NCBI GenBank assembly: GCA_937911175.1
Contig: CALDSE010000042.1
Coordinates: forward strand, 1-60,615
Direction: 5' to 3'
Length of the DNA: 60,615 nucleotides
Origin: an uncultured Sediminibacterium sp.
GTDB lineage: Bacteria; Bacteroidota; Bacteroidia; Chitinophagales; Chitinophagaceae
In this document: positions 25,899-36,054 of the stretch, one piece after another
How positions within the stretch are numbered: the first letter of the stretch is position 1
How the letters are laid out: each line of letters starts with the position of its first letter
Program-made: the position numbers and the translations under genes
The notes under the pieces: generated by a model
The model's input: the letters and a program-made list of their open reading frames with translations, nothing else
What the model was told of the DNA's origin: nothing
Database searches by the model: none

Positions 25899-25947
25899 GG
25901 TTTGAAGTTTTATTTTCAATAAATTTTTTGTAAAAGTTTGGGTACAA

Positions 25948-26823
25948 TTAATATAATTCGTCCAATTTCATTTTTAAATATTTTAAAACGCTACGGTAAG
26001 TACTAAATACTGAAATACCCACGCCCAGTAGAATAAGGCCTCCAAATAAAATTAAACTATTGCTAATACCTTGCAACATGCCTATTTGAGGGAACTGCGT
26101 AGTGGCCCATTCAATTAATCCAAATAAAAGGAAGATGGCTACAAAGGCGCTAATTAAACCATTCAATAAAGCACGAATTAATAAAGGCTTAGAAATAAAA
26201 TTACGTGTAGCGCCTACCATTTGCATGGTCTTAATTAAAAAGCGATTGCTATACATAGCCAAGCGAATGGTGTTATCAATACTAATGATTACAATAATGC
26301 AAAGTATAATGGACATCACTAAAAATATAATCCCAATTTTTGAAGCTCTTTCATTTAAGTTAGTGACCAAACTTTTAGGATATTGAATATCTGCAACATC
26401 TTTGCGGAAGGTATTTTCAATAGCCGCTGTAATTTTTGTTAAACTATCTGTATTTACATAATCGGCTTTGGCAAAAAAGTCAATACTTTCAGGAAGCGGG
26501 TTAGCCTCTAAAATTTTAGCCCAGTCTTCATTATTTTCTTTATTCCAAATGGCCTTCGCCTTTTCTTTATTAATGTATTCTACATTTTTTGCATAGGGTT
26601 GACTTGCTATAAATTTTTCAATGGCACCCACTGTATTTTTGTCAGCCGTTCTTACATAAACGCTAATACGAATATCCTCTTTAAAGCTGTCCCCAATTGA
26701 CTGAAGGTTTAAAAATAACCAGCCCATAATGCCCATAATAAATAAAACAATGGCCACCCCTACAATACTATAAATGTAGTTGGGTTTGCTGCGTTTCAGC
26801 GCCGATGTTCCGGTAGAAGCCAT
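25948..26823 (-). CDS. ftsX: Cell division protein FtsX
   Basis: Permease-like partner of FtsE that controls septal peptidoglycan hydrolases. The 291 residues have a short cytoplasmic N-terminus, a first helix (YSIVGVAIVLFIMGIMGWLFL), a periplasmic domain (~50-160; includes DIRISVYVRTADKNTVGAIEKF), and three C-terminal helices with QMVGATRNFISKPLL. ftsE is not adjacent. Translation starts at ATG 26823, 28 nt after a TACATTTG element on the minus strand. Confidence 0.94.
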   Translation of the reverse strand: MASTGTSALKRSKPNYIYSIVGVAIVLFIMGIMGWLFLNLQSIGDSFKEDIRISVYVRTADKNTVGAIEKFIASQPYAKNVEYINKEKAKAIWNKENNEDWAKILEANPLPESIDFFAKADYVNTDSLTKITAAIENTFRKDVADIQYPKSLVTNLNERASKIGIIFLVMSIILCIIVIISIDNTIRLAMYSNRFLIKTMQMVGATRNFISKPLLIRALLNGLISAFVAIFLLFGLIEWATTQFPQIGMLQGISNSLILFGGLILLGVGISVFSTYRSVLKYLKMKLDELY

Positions 26824-26849
26824 AGCATTAAAATTTTAGTTGTTCGCTT

Positions 26850-26890
26850 TGCAAATGTAGGGTTTTGAACGCTAATGGCTTACATTTGCA
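26850..26890. promoter_or_regulatory. Divergent ftsX/leuS promoter region with inverted repeat
   Basis: TGCAAATGTA (26850-26859) and TACATTTGCA (26881-26890) form a perfect 10-bp inverted repeat separated by 21 bp. Each arm contains TACATTTG, a TAnnTTTG -7 element, facing outward to ftsX (minus) and leuS (plus). The -33 regions must overlap in the spacer. Confidence 0.6.
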
Positions 26891-26988
26891 GAGGGTGAAT
26901 TCAGACATTTTTTACGCAAAATGGGGTAGGCCCAAAATTTGGTTAAAGAATTGTTAGTTTTTCAACCTTTTATAAAGAAAATCAAGAA

Positions 26989-29739
26989 ATGGAGTATCAA
27001 TTTAGGGCCATTGAAAAAAAGTGGCAAACTATTTGGCAGGAAAAAAAGGCGTACAAGGTAAGTAATGATTCTACTAAGCCTAAGGCTTATATATTAGATA
27101 TGTTTCCATATCCAAGTGGTGCTGGTTTGCATGTTGGTCATCCCCTAGGTTATATAGCATCAGATATTTATAGCAGGTATAAAAGACTGAAAGGTTTTAA
27201 TGTTTTACATCCCATGGGTTATGATGCCTTTGGATTACCTGCGGAGCAATATGCAATCGAGCATGGTGTGCATCCTACTAAAAGCACTTATGATAATATC
27301 AATAATTTTAGAAAGCAATTAGATAATATTGGATTTTGTTTTGACTGGGATAGAGAAGTAAAAACCTGCGATGTAAGTTATTATAAATGGACGCAGTGGA
27401 TTTTCTTACAATTATTCAATAGCTATTTTGATAAAGGGGCAGCCAAAGCAATGCCCATTGCAACACTTGAAGCTGCTTTTGAAAAACAAGGTAATGCAAA
27501 TCATAGTTGCCCAGGCGATGCTGCTTTAAATTTTACAGCTACTGATTGGAAAGGGTATTCAGAAAAAGAAAAGCAGGCCATTTTAATGCAATACCGTTTG
27601 GCTTTTTGTGGGTATGGAGAAGTAAATTGGTGTGCGGCCTTGGGTACGGTACTTGCCAATGATGAAGTGATTAATGGATTTAGTGAAAGAGGCGGCCATC
27701 CTGTAGAGAAAAAGAAATTACGTCAATGGTATTTAAGAATTACAGCATATGCAGATAGGCTACTGTCGGGGCTAGAGACCATTCAGTTTAGCGAAGCCAT
27801 GAAAGAAATGCAATCCAATTGGATTGGTAGAAGTGAAGGTGCTGAAATTGATTTTGCCATACAAGGACATGCAGGCAGTTTAAAAGTTTACACCACAAGA
27901 CCAGATACTATTTTTGGGGTGGACTTTATGGTGGTAGCACCTGAGCATTCTCTTATTGAAACTATTACACCAGCTACCCATAAGGCAGCAGTAGCTGAAT
28001 ATATTGGGTATGTAAAAAGTAGAAGTGAAAGAGAGCGTATCGCTGAGAAAAAAATTACGGGCTGTTTTACAGGTGCCTATGTGACTAACCCTTTCAACAA
28101 TGCCTTAATACCTGTTTGGATATCTGAATATGTATTAGCAGGTTATGGTACAGGTGCGATTATGGCTGTGCCTTGTGGAGATGATCGTGATTTTAAATTT
28201 GCACAACATTTTAATATTCCTATTACTAATATTATTGGAGATGCCTATAATGGAGAGGAAGCCAACCCCACTAAAGAAGCTATTTTATCGAATAGCGACT
28301 TTTTAAATGGTATCGTGCAAAAAGATGCCATTGCCATAGTAGCTAAAAAATTAGAGGCCATGGGTATTGGCAAGTCTAAGATTAATTATAGAATGCGTGA
28401 TGCGGCCTTTAGTAGACAGCGTTATTGGGGAGAGCCTTTTCCCATTAAATGGAAAGACGGAATTGCTTATCCTATATCAGAAAAAGAACTTCCTTTATTA
28501 TTACCAACCGTTGATAATTATTCTCCCGGACCAGAAGGCGAGGGCCCCTTGGCAAATATTGCTGCATGGAAAGCAGAAAACTATGAAACCAATACTATGC
28601 CTGGCTTTGCAGGCAGTAGCTGGTATTTTTTAAGGTATATGGATACTGCAAATGATACAGCGTTCTGTAGTAGAAAAGCAAGTGATTATTGGGGACAAGT
28701 GGACCTTTATATTGGAGGCACAGAACATGCTGTAGGACATTTATTATATAGTAGAATGTGGACGAAAGTATTATTTGATTTAGGCCATATTGGTTTTGAC
28801 GAACCTTTTAAGAAATTATTAAATCAGGGAATGATACAAGGTAGTTCTCGATTTGTATATAGAATAAGAGGCACGCAAAAATTTGTATCAAGTGGATTAA
28901 AGCAAGCGCATGAAGTGGACGCCTTGCATGTAGATGTTAATATAGTAGACGGTGTTGAATTAGATACAGAAGCGTTTACAAAATGGAAACCCGATTATGC
29001 AAAAGCTGAATTTATTTTAGAAGATGGTAAATATATATGTGGGGTGGAAGTAGAAAAAATGTCTAAGTCGAAATTTAATACAGTGAACCCCGATGACTTA
29101 GTAGAAAAATATGGCGCCGATACTTTTAGAATGTATGAAATGTTTTTAGGTCCGGTAGAGCAAAGCAAACCATGGGATACCAAGGGTATTGAAGGGGTGC
29201 ACCGTTTTTTAAAAAAATGCTGGCGTTTATTTTTTGATGAAATCAAAGGAAAGGTATGGGTAGACGAGGCGCCTACAGCTGCTGAATTAAAGGTACTTCA
29301 TAAGGCCATTAAAAAAATTGAAGAAGATACAGAGCGTTTTAGTTTTAATACTGCGGTGAGTAGCTTTATGATTTGTGTGAATGAACTAGCCGATTTAAAT
29401 TGCCATAAAAAAGAAATACTTTCTCAACTAGTTATTTTGTTAACCCCTTATGCGCCCCATTTTGCAGAAGAGTTATGGCAGGTATTGGGAATGGATGGCT
29501 TAGTGGTAGACGCGGCTTATCCGGTTTTTGATGCACAGTATGTAACTGAAACAGAGAAAGAGTATCCTATTAGTATTAATGGAAAATTAAGAGCGAATAT
29601 TCTTATTGCCCTTGACGCTAGCGAGGATCAAGTGCGCGCTATAGTTTTAGACAATGAGGTAGTTAAAAAATGGGTGGAGGATAAGCCTATTAAAAAGCTC
29701 ATATTTGTAAAAGGGAAGATGGTAAATATTGTAATTTAA
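26989..29739 (+). CDS. leuS: Leucine--tRNA ligase
   Basis: Class I aminoacyl-tRNA synthetase of 916 residues. HIGH-type motif HVGH at residues 48-51 within [19 protein letters not shown]1 editing domain with [19 protein letters not shown] and [16 protein letters not shown]; catalytic KMSKS at 690-694. An insertion with [18 protein letters not shown] precedes KMSKS. Anticodon-binding and C-terminal domains follow. The 5' UTR from the divergent promoter is ~95 nt; no T-box or leader peptide was found there. Confidence 0.97.
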   Translation: MEYQFRAIEKKWQTIWQEKKAYKVSNDSTKPKAYILDMFPYPSGAGLHVGHPLGYIASDIYSRYKRLKGFNVLHPMGYDAFGLPAEQYAIEHGVHPTKSTYDNINNFRKQLDNIGFCFDWDREVKTCDVSYYKWTQWIFLQLFNSYFDKGAAKAMPIATLEAAFEKQGNANHSCPGDAALNFTATDWKGYSEKEKQAILMQYRLAFCGYGEVNWCAALGTVLANDEVINGFSERGGHPVEKKKLRQWYLRITAYADRLLSGLETIQFSEAMKEMQSNWIGRSEGAEIDFAIQGHAGSLKVYTTRPDTIFGVDFMVVAPEHSLIETITPATHKAAVAEYIGYVKSRSERERIAEKKITGCFTGAYVTNPFNNALIPVWISEYVLAGYGTGAIMAVPCGDDRDFKFAQHFNIPITNIIGDAYNGEEANPTKEAILSNSDFLNGIVQKDAIAIVAKKLEAMGIGKSKINYRMRDAAFSRQRYWGEPFPIKWKDGIAYPISEKELPLLLPTVDNYSPGPEGEGPLANIAAWKAENYETNTMPGFAGSSWYFLRYMDTANDTAFCSRKASDYWGQVDLYIGGTEHAVGHLLYSRMWTKVLFDLGHIGFDEPFKKLLNQGMIQGSSRFVYRIRGTQKFVSSGLKQAHEVDALHVDVNIVDGVELDTEAFTKWKPDYAKAEFILEDGKYICGVEVEKMSKSKFNTVNPDDLVEKYGADTFRMYEMFLGPVEQSKPWDTKGIEGVHRFLKKCWRLFFDEIKGKVWVDEAPTAAELKVLHKAIKKIEEDTERFSFNTAVSSFMICVNELADLNCHKKEILSQLVILLTPYAPHFAEELWQVLGMDGLVVDAAYPVFDAQYVTETEKEYPISINGKLRANILIALDASEDQVRAIVLDNEVVKKWVEDKPIKKLIFVKGKMVNIVI

Positions 29740-29755
29740 TAGTTTAAAAATAAGC

Positions 29756-30796
29756 ATGGCAAATTCACCTTTAGATAATACGAATAATGAAATCAACTCT
29801 TTAGACAAAGAGTTTGAAAATAGTATTCGTCCCAGAGAAATGGAAGCCTTTGCGGGACAGCCGCAGCTTATTGAAAATATTAGCATTTTTATTAAGGCTG
29901 CCAAGATGCGCGGTGAGCCCTTAGATCATATTTTATTTCACGGCCCTCCAGGCTTAGGTAAGACTACCTTAAGTAGAATTGTAGCCAATGAAATGGGCGT
30001 TCAAATAAAAGAGACCTCAGGTCCAGTGATTGAAAAGCCAAGCGACTTGGCAGGACTTTTAACCAGCTTAGAACCCAATGATGTTTTATTTATAGATGAG
30101 ATACACCGCTTAAGTACGGTGGTGGAAGAGTATTTATATGCTGCCATGGAGGACTATAAGATAGATATCATGATTGATAGTGGCCCCAATGCAAGAAGTA
30201 TTCAAATTAATCTGAATCCCTTCACACTAGTGGGTGCTACTACAAGAAGTGGACTGTTAACAGCGCCACTACTTTCAAGGTTTGGTATTAAGTCTCGCTT
30301 GGAATATTATCCAGCCACTGTGATTGAAAAAATTATTGTAAGAAGTGCAGGCATATTAAATGTGAATATTAATTCAGCAGCTGCAGGAGAAATTTCTAGA
30401 AGAAGTAGAGGTACACCCAGAATTGCGAATGGATTATTAAGACGTGTACGCGACTTCGCACAAGTATTAAACGATGGTATTGTAGATATAGGCATTACAC
30501 AACATGCATTAAAAGCATTGAATGTGGATGAACATGGACTAGATGAAATGGACAATAGAATATTACTTGCCATTATTGAAAAATTCAAAGGAGGCCCTGT
30601 AGGTATTAGTACTATTGCCACTGCAGTAGGTGAGGAGTCCGGCACCATTGAAGAAGTATACGAGCCTTTCTTAATACAAGAAGGGTTTTTACAAAGAACC
30701 CCAAGAGGCAGAGAAGTTACGCAGAAAGCTTATAAGCACTTAGGAAAGAAGCCCCCTTCAGGCCACGCTTCCAATAATCCAGAATTATTTAGATAG
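29756..30796 (+). CDS. ruvB: Holliday junction branch-migration ATPase RuvB
   Basis: Hexameric AAA+ motor acting with RuvA. The 346 residues include Walker [12 protein letters not shown] (Lys69), Walker [12 protein letters not shown], sensor motif [19 protein letters not shown], and a C-terminal winged helix with [21 protein letters not shown]-like sequence. It follows leuS by 16 bp, so it is probably cotranscribed. It converges on the response regulator. Confidence 0.97.
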   Translation: MANSPLDNTNNEINSLDKEFENSIRPREMEAFAGQPQLIENISIFIKAAKMRGEPLDHILFHGPPGLGKTTLSRIVANEMGVQIKETSGPVIEKPSDLAGLLTSLEPNDVLFIDEIHRLSTVVEEYLYAAMEDYKIDIMIDSGPNARSIQINLNPFTLVGATTRSGLLTAPLLSRFGIKSRLEYYPATVIEKIIVRSAGILNVNINSAAAGEISRRSRGTPRIANGLLRRVRDFAQVLNDGIVDIGITQHALKALNVDEHGLDEMDNRILLAIIEKFKGGPVGISTIATAVGEESGTIEEVYEPFLIQEGFLQRTPRGREVTQKAYKHLGKKPPSGHASNNPELFR

Positions 30797-30807
30797 TAGA
30801 TTGTAAT

Positions 30808-31506
30808 TTAAGATACTACTAACCTAAATCCATTACCATGAATATTAACGATTTCAATTTGGTCGTCTTCTCTTAAGTATTTTCTTAGTTTGGCAATATA
30901 CACGTCCATACTTCTGCCGTTAAAGTAAGTATCGCTACCCCAAATTTTCTTCAAAGCTTTTTCGCGGGTTAGCAAATCATTTATATTTTCTGCCAACATT
31001 TTTAATAATTCATTTTCTTTAGGAGAAAGCGTATGCGAGATATCGCCCATTTTTAATTCTCTTAATCTTGGATTAAAATGATACTTGCCTAATTGGAATT
31101 CAATATTATCACTTACTTTATTGTCTTCTTCATTTCTTTTGATAATAGCTTTAATTTTAAACATTAATACTTCACTATCAAAAGGTTTTGTGATATAATC
31201 ATCGGCGCCTAATTTATAGCCATGGATAATATCTTCCTTTAAAGTTTTAGCACTTAAAAAGAATAAAGGTACCTCAGGGTCTATGTCTCTAATTTCTTCT
31301 GCCAAGGTAAAGCCATCTACATGGGGCATCATTACATCTAATAAGCAGAGGTCAAACTTTTCTCTTTGGAAAGCAGCAAGTCCTAAACGGCCATCTCTTT
31401 CAAGAGTTACTTCGTATTCGTCCAGTTCTAAATAGTTTTTCAAGACTAAACCTAAATTGCTATCGTCCTCACACAATAAAATCTTATACTTTTTTTTGTC
31501 TTCCAT
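30808..31506 (-). CDS. OmpR-type response regulator, RprY-like
   Basis: 232 residues: a receiver domain with phosphoacceptor Asp57 (CLLDVMMPHVDGF), acidic pair CEDD near residue 13 and Lys in DDYITKPFDSE; then a winged-helix DNA-binding domain (LSPKENELLKMLAEN, FNGRSMDVYIAKLRKYL, NIHGNGFRLVV). It resembles RprY of Bacteroides. No sensor kinase gene is adjacent, so it is an orphan in this window. The 180-bp upstream gap is AT-rich and lacks a clear TAnnTTTG site. Confidence 0.92.
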   Translation of the reverse strand: MEDKKKYKILLCEDDSNLGLVLKNYLELDEYEVTLERDGRLGLAAFQREKFDLCLLDVMMPHVDGFTLAEEIRDIDPEVPLFFLSAKTLKEDIIHGYKLGADDYITKPFDSEVLMFKIKAIIKRNEEDNKVSDNIEFQLGKYHFNPRLRELKMGDISHTLSPKENELLKMLAENINDLLTREKALKKIWGSDTYFNGRSMDVYIAKLRKYLREDDQIEIVNIHGNGFRLVVS

Positions 31507-31686
31507 TTGATTAATTTTTCTTTTATACTTTTAATTCTTTTATATAATTGCTATATGATTGCTTCTTTTACTTTTATTTCTTTGGCTTCTATGTAAAGAA
31601 ACGATGATTCAATGCCTGGTTCAAAATATTAATTTCCAATCTTTTGTTAAAAACAAGGCGTTTAATGAACCTCTTGTAATGTATTG

Positions 31687-33408
31687 TTAAAATGTTCTAT
31701 TTTGACTTCCTGTACAAAGGTCGCATATTTTACATTTACTTGGATTTTTTTCTCCGAAATAAGCTGCTAAATAACTGCTTCTGCAATTCATATCATGGGC
31801 CCAGATATAGTCTGTGAACTGCTTGACGCGTTGTAGGAAGGCCTTTTTTCTAAGCTGATAATTATCAAGATCTATTTTCATAAAGGCAGCTGCCGTTCTA
31901 TTCCATAAGAATTGCACCACGGGTTGACTCTCTTTTTGCTCAAAGCTTATTTGCCCCACCTGTGCTAAAAATAATAAGTTTTTTTGGACAAATTCAATGT
32001 CTCTTTGTAATAAGGAGGCTATTAATTTTTCGTTGATAAACTGAGGGCTATCCAAAATGCCTCCATAAGTTCTAAGTATTAATTGTAATACAGCGCCTGC
32101 ATTGGAGTTGGCCTGCTCAAATTCTTCAATGGTATTTCTATCTGCAATAACTTGAACTAATGATGGCTTAAAAGAACTTGCTGAAAATTTTACATGGCCT
32201 TCTTGTTCTATCCACTGCAGTGCACTACGCGCTATCATTTTATCCCATTTGAAAATGCTACAATAATTTTCAAAGTCAAAAGGATATTCTTGTTTTTCAC
32301 CTAAACCTATGGGTACTTGAATAAAATCGGCTAAGTCCTGGTAGGCTTTTTTAATAGTATCAATGGGTGGATATTTTTTTTCTTGCACCATTTGCCAGTA
32401 ATCCCAATCATTTTGTTGAAAAAGTAAAATGGCTTCAGCGGGCATGCCGTCTCTACCTGCACGACCTGCTTCTTGGTAATACTGCTCAATACTATTGGGA
32501 ATGTCATAATGTATAACAGCGCGCACATCGGGTTTATTAATACCCATTCCAAAAGCGCTAGTACAAACGACAATACGTATAGTATTGTTCATCCAATTTT
32601 CTTGTACTTTTTGTCTTATAGCATAAGGCATGCCTGCATGGTACTCGGCAGCAGGATAGCCATAGTCTTGCAATAGTTTTGTTAATTGACTTACATTATT
32701 ACGGGTGCTACCATAAATAATAATAGTACCTTTTATATTTTCTAAAATTTTTCGAAGGCTGTGAATTTTTGTGGCTACTTTATGTACGCTGTAACTTAGG
32801 TTAGGCCTTAAAAAAGAACTGCTAATAACTGAAGCATTCTTTAATACTAATTGTTTTACAATATCTTCCTGCACTAAGGGAATGGCAGATGCCGTCATAG
32901 CTAATACAGGAATAGAAGGAAACATTTTCTTTAATACATCTAGTTTTCGGTAAGAGGGTCTAAAGTCATAACCCCATTGTGAAATGCAATGCGCTTCATC
33001 AATGGCAAATAAGGTAATGGGTAGGGCCTGTAAAAAATTTTGAAAAGATTTTTGTACTAATTTTTCAGGAGAGAGGTAAATAAATTGATACTTACCAGCA
33101 ACTGCATCATTTAAAATAACTTCTTGTTGCTCTGCGTTAATTTCTCCTCCTAAATTTACGGCTGTTAAATTTTTACTTTTTAAATCCTTTACTTGGTCTT
33201 GCATAAGCGCAATCAAAGGGCTAATGATAACGCAAATACCTTTTTGATAAATGGTGGGCACTTGAAAACAAAGTGATTTACCAGCGCCTGTGGGTAGTAA
33301 GGTAAGTACATCCTTGCCTTCTAAGACCGCCTCTATGACTTCTACTTGCTGAGGCCTAAATTGAGTATAGCCCCAATACTGTTTTAATATGGCTTGTATA
33401 TTTTCCAA
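31687..33408 (-). CDS. ATP-dependent DNA helicase RecQ
   Basis: 3'-5' helicase in recombination and repair. The 573 residues contain Q motif FRPQQ, Walker A LPTGAGKSLCF (Lys44), DEAH in FAIDEAHCISQWGYDFRPSY, and motif VI QEAGRAGRDGMPA. The C-terminal region has CRSSYLAAYFG and a CKICDLC pair, suggestive of a zinc site, but no HRDC domain, so this is a short RecQ form. It starts 5 bp after the copper-ATPase gene; the two are probably one transcription unit. Confidence 0.93.
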   Translation of the reverse strand: MENIQAILKQYWGYTQFRPQQVEVIEAVLEGKDVLTLLPTGAGKSLCFQVPTIYQKGICVIISPLIALMQDQVKDLKSKNLTAVNLGGEINAEQQEVILNDAVAGKYQFIYLSPEKLVQKSFQNFLQALPITLFAIDEAHCISQWGYDFRPSYRKLDVLKKMFPSIPVLAMTASAIPLVQEDIVKQLVLKNASVISSSFLRPNLSYSVHKVATKIHSLRKILENIKGTIIIYGSTRNNVSQLTKLLQDYGYPAAEYHAGMPYAIRQKVQENWMNNTIRIVVCTSAFGMGINKPDVRAVIHYDIPNSIEQYYQEAGRAGRDGMPAEAILLFQQNDWDYWQMVQEKKYPPIDTIKKAYQDLADFIQVPIGLGEKQEYPFDFENYCSIFKWDKMIARSALQWIEQEGHVKFSASSFKPSLVQVIADRNTIEEFEQANSNAGAVLQLILRTYGGILDSPQFINEKLIASLLQRDIEFVQKNLLFLAQVGQISFEQKESQPVVQFLWNRTAAAFMKIDLDNYQLRKKAFLQRVKQFTDYIWAHDMNCRSSYLAAYFGEKNPSKCKICDLCTGSQNRTF

Positions 33409-33413
33409 AAGAA

Positions 33414-35534
33414 CTAGACCAATTTTTTCTTAAATAATCTTAATGAATTAATGGCTAGTACTACATCGCTTAGTCCCATAATAAGTGCCCCATAAGTAGG
33501 TCCCCAAGTACCTAGTAGGCCAAGGGCTGCCACCGGAATGGCAATAATATTATATGAAAATGCCCAGGCTAAATTTTCTTTAATAGTTTCATAAGTTCTT
33601 CTACCTAGTCCTAAGGCCATAGGTAAATTCTTGAGTCCTTGATTCATTAAAATAACTTGCGCACTTTGTATAGCTATATGTGAAGCGTTACTTAAAGAAA
33701 TACCAATAGTGGCCTTGGCTAAGGCGGGTGCATCGTTAATACCATCGCCCACCATAGCAGTAGGACTTATTTTGGTAAGGGCTTCTAATTTATTTAATTT
33801 ATCTGCGGGGCTTTGCTCGCTAATAATTTCTTGAATACCTAAGGCCTTTCCTACTTGCTCACATTTAATTTTTCGATCACCACTTAATAATATAGTATGA
33901 ATACCTTGTTTATGTAAGGTGGCTATTACTTCTTTTGCTTCAGGTCTAATTTCATCGGCTACATCAATCCAACCAATGAATACATTGTTTTTTTGAATGT
34001 AAATATTATGCCCATCTTCTGCTTTATTTTCATTTAAGGTGGCATAAGATCCTGCAAAGTAAGTATGGCCTTCTTTGTCGGTGGCTTGAATACCCCTTCC
34101 TTTTATTTCCTCAATAGTTTTCCATTTAATATCCTCTTTATTTTTCCAATGGGTGCTAATGCATTTTGCAATAGGGTGGTTAGAATATTTTTCTAAAGAA
34201 TAAGCTATTTGTTTAAAATCATTTTCTGTGATACCTTCTTCTATTTTAAAATTCGTAATGGTAAAATGACCAGAAGTTAAAGTACCCGTTTTATCAAATA
34301 CCACTTGTTTGATATCTTTAAAAGTTTCTAAACTTTTTGCATTTTTAAATAAGACACCATTACGAGCACCCCTGCCGAGTCCTACTGCAATGGCTGCAGG
34401 TGTGGCTAAGCCCATGGCACATGGGCAGGATATAACCAGTACAGCAATGGCTCTTAGCATACTAGCCCCAAAACCAATATCGGTAATAATTAAGTTGCCT
34501 ATAAGTGTAAGTAGGGCTATGCCTAAAACCAAGGGTACAAAAATGGCACTAATTTTATCGGCTAAAATTTGCACAGGAGGCTTTTCGCCTTGCGCAGCCT
34601 TAACCATTTTTAAAATATTGGCAAGTACTGTGTCGTCTCCCACTGCAGTGACGTAGGCTTTAATGGTTCCATTTTCAATAGTGCTGCCGCCTAATAATAT
34701 ATCATGCATTTTTCTAAATACAGGAACACTTTCTCCGGTAACAATACTTTCATTCACGCTGGCCTCTCCCCATAAAATTTTACTATCCATGGGAATAGTT
34801 TCACCTGCATTGACTAAAATAATATCGCCCACTTTTAAACTCGTACTTTCTACATTGAAAATAATTTCTTTATGATTTTCGTCAAAGACAATCATATTGG
34901 CCATTACTTTTTGTGCTTTCACTAAATCTTTTAAAGCGCGTTGTGTAGATTGTACAGAAGCGTCTTCTAAGTAATTGCCAAAAAATACTAATGTAATAAT
35001 GGTGGCAGTCGTTTCATAATAAGCAAAGGAACTGCCTTGCCCAATAAGGGTTCCGTATAAACTATAGCCAAAAGAGGCAAGTGCACCAATACTCACTAAC
35101 ACATTCATATTGGGAATGCCCTGGGTAATACTATACCAAGCGCTTTTTCCAAAATAAGACATACCTAATATAAAAACGGGTAAAGTTAAAGTAAGTTGAA
35201 TATAGGGGTTCATTAGCAAATGAATATGCACACCTGGTATCATATGCATCACTAAAGGAACTGTGAATAGAAAAGAAAATAAAGCGCGGTCTTTATTATT
35301 ATCCAACCATTTTTTAACCTGCTTCTCTTCCTGCCCTCTAACTTTATAACCTAGTTTTTGTATGCCCTTAATTAATATTTCTTTTTTTATTTCTTGCGGC
35401 ATATCAAACTGAACCTCGCCATCCATAAAACTTACCTTGGGGGCTTCGATGCCACTTGCTTGCAAGTATTTATGAATAGATAAAGCACAATTGGTGCAAC
35501 TCATGCCGTCTACCTTCCACTGTACTGATTCCAT
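33414..35534 (-). CDS. Copper-type heavy-metal P1B-ATPase
   Basis: 706 residues from ATG 35534 (a GTG 15 bases upstream is less likely). N-terminal heavy-metal-associated domain with GMSCTNCALS (metal-binding CxxC); membrane CPC motif in LVISCPCAMGLATP; TGES actuator loop; phosphorylation site DKTGTLTSG; and hinge GDGINDAPALAKA. CPC with Asn-less helix 7 context fits Cu(I) export. TACCTTTA lies just upstream on the minus strand. recQ follows after 5 bp. Confidence 0.94.
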   Translation of the reverse strand: MESVQWKVDGMSCTNCALSIHKYLQASGIEAPKVSFMDGEVQFDMPQEIKKEILIKGIQKLGYKVRGQEEKQVKKWLDNNKDRALFSFLFTVPLVMHMIPGVHIHLLMNPYIQLTLTLPVFILGMSYFGKSAWYSITQGIPNMNVLVSIGALASFGYSLYGTLIGQGSSFAYYETTATIITLVFFGNYLEDASVQSTQRALKDLVKAQKVMANMIVFDENHKEIIFNVESTSLKVGDIILVNAGETIPMDSKILWGEASVNESIVTGESVPVFRKMHDILLGGSTIENGTIKAYVTAVGDDTVLANILKMVKAAQGEKPPVQILADKISAIFVPLVLGIALLTLIGNLIITDIGFGASMLRAIAVLVISCPCAMGLATPAAIAVGLGRGARNGVLFKNAKSLETFKDIKQVVFDKTGTLTSGHFTITNFKIEEGITENDFKQIAYSLEKYSNHPIAKCISTHWKNKEDIKWKTIEEIKGRGIQATDKEGHTYFAGSYATLNENKAEDGHNIYIQKNNVFIGWIDVADEIRPEAKEVIATLHKQGIHTILLSGDRKIKCEQVGKALGIQEIISEQSPADKLNKLEALTKISPTAMVGDGINDAPALAKATIGISLSNASHIAIQSAQVILMNQGLKNLPMALGLGRRTYETIKENLAWAFSYNIIAIPVAALGLLGTWGPTYGALIMGLSDVVLAINSLRLFKKKLV

Positions 35535-35618
35535 ATCCTTTGTTTTCACCCTAAAGGTACGAAGACATTTTAGCTTATTTTAAAGCATTAATACGCTAGC
35601 AGAGATTCTATTCTTGCT

Positions 35619-35626
35619 TATCTTTG
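35619..35626 (+). promoter_or_regulatory. -7 element of tsaE, 4 nt before the ATG
   Basis: TATCTTTG ends at 35626; ATG is at 35631. It predicts a leaderless or near-leaderless mRNA. Confidence 0.6.
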
Positions 35627-35630
35627 GAAT

Positions 35631-36041
35631 ATGGAAATGAGCTATTCTTTAAGCGAACTAAGTCAGGTGGCAGGGGCCCTCTTGAAGGCTTATGGTCAAA
35701 AGCCAATATGGGCTTTTCAAGCGCCCATGGGTGCAGGCAAGACCACCCTTATAGCTGCTATTTGTAAAGAAATGGGTATTACAGACCATGTCACCAGCCC
35801 TACTTTTGCCATTATGAATGAGTACGATGCGGCGGGTAAATTAGTTTTTCATATGGACTGGTACCGTTTGCAAGACGAAAAGGAAGCCCTCAGGGCTGGG
35901 GTAGAAGCTGCTTTAGAGCAGGCCGACCACTGTTTTATTGAGTGGCCTGAAAATGCCAAAGGACTACTTCCCGAAGATACCCAAGTCTTTCAAATAGAAA
36001 TTTTAGATCCTGAACATAGAAGGATTTTTATACCTTCATAA
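35631..36041 (+). CDS. tsaE: tRNA threonylcarbamoyladenosine biosynthesis ATPase TsaE
   Basis: ATPase that supports TsaB/TsaD in making t6A37 of ANN-decoding tRNAs. The 136 residues show Walker A APMGAGKTTLIAAI, the switch region VTSPTFAIMNEYD, and FHMDWYRLQDEKEA followed by CFIEWPENA. Length and motifs are normal. It is 13 bp upstream of ald, a common Bacteroidota neighbourhood. Confidence 0.96.
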   Translation: MEMSYSLSELSQVAGALLKAYGQKPIWAFQAPMGAGKTTLIAAICKEMGITDHVTSPTFAIMNEYDAAGKLVFHMDWYRLQDEKEALRAGVEAALEQADHCFIEWPENAKGLLPEDTQVFQIEILDPEHRRIFIPS

Positions 36042-36054
36042 AAATATTTTTACA

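Noticed and set aside
26891-26988. T-box or leader-peptide attenuator before leuS
   Set aside because: The ~95-nt leader has no T-box core, no leucine-rich short frame and no terminator; only a weak hairpin around 26940-26966.
30790-30825. TAGTAG/CTACTA inverted repeat between ruvB and the response regulator
   Set aside because: Only six pairs and no T tract; cannot be called a terminator.
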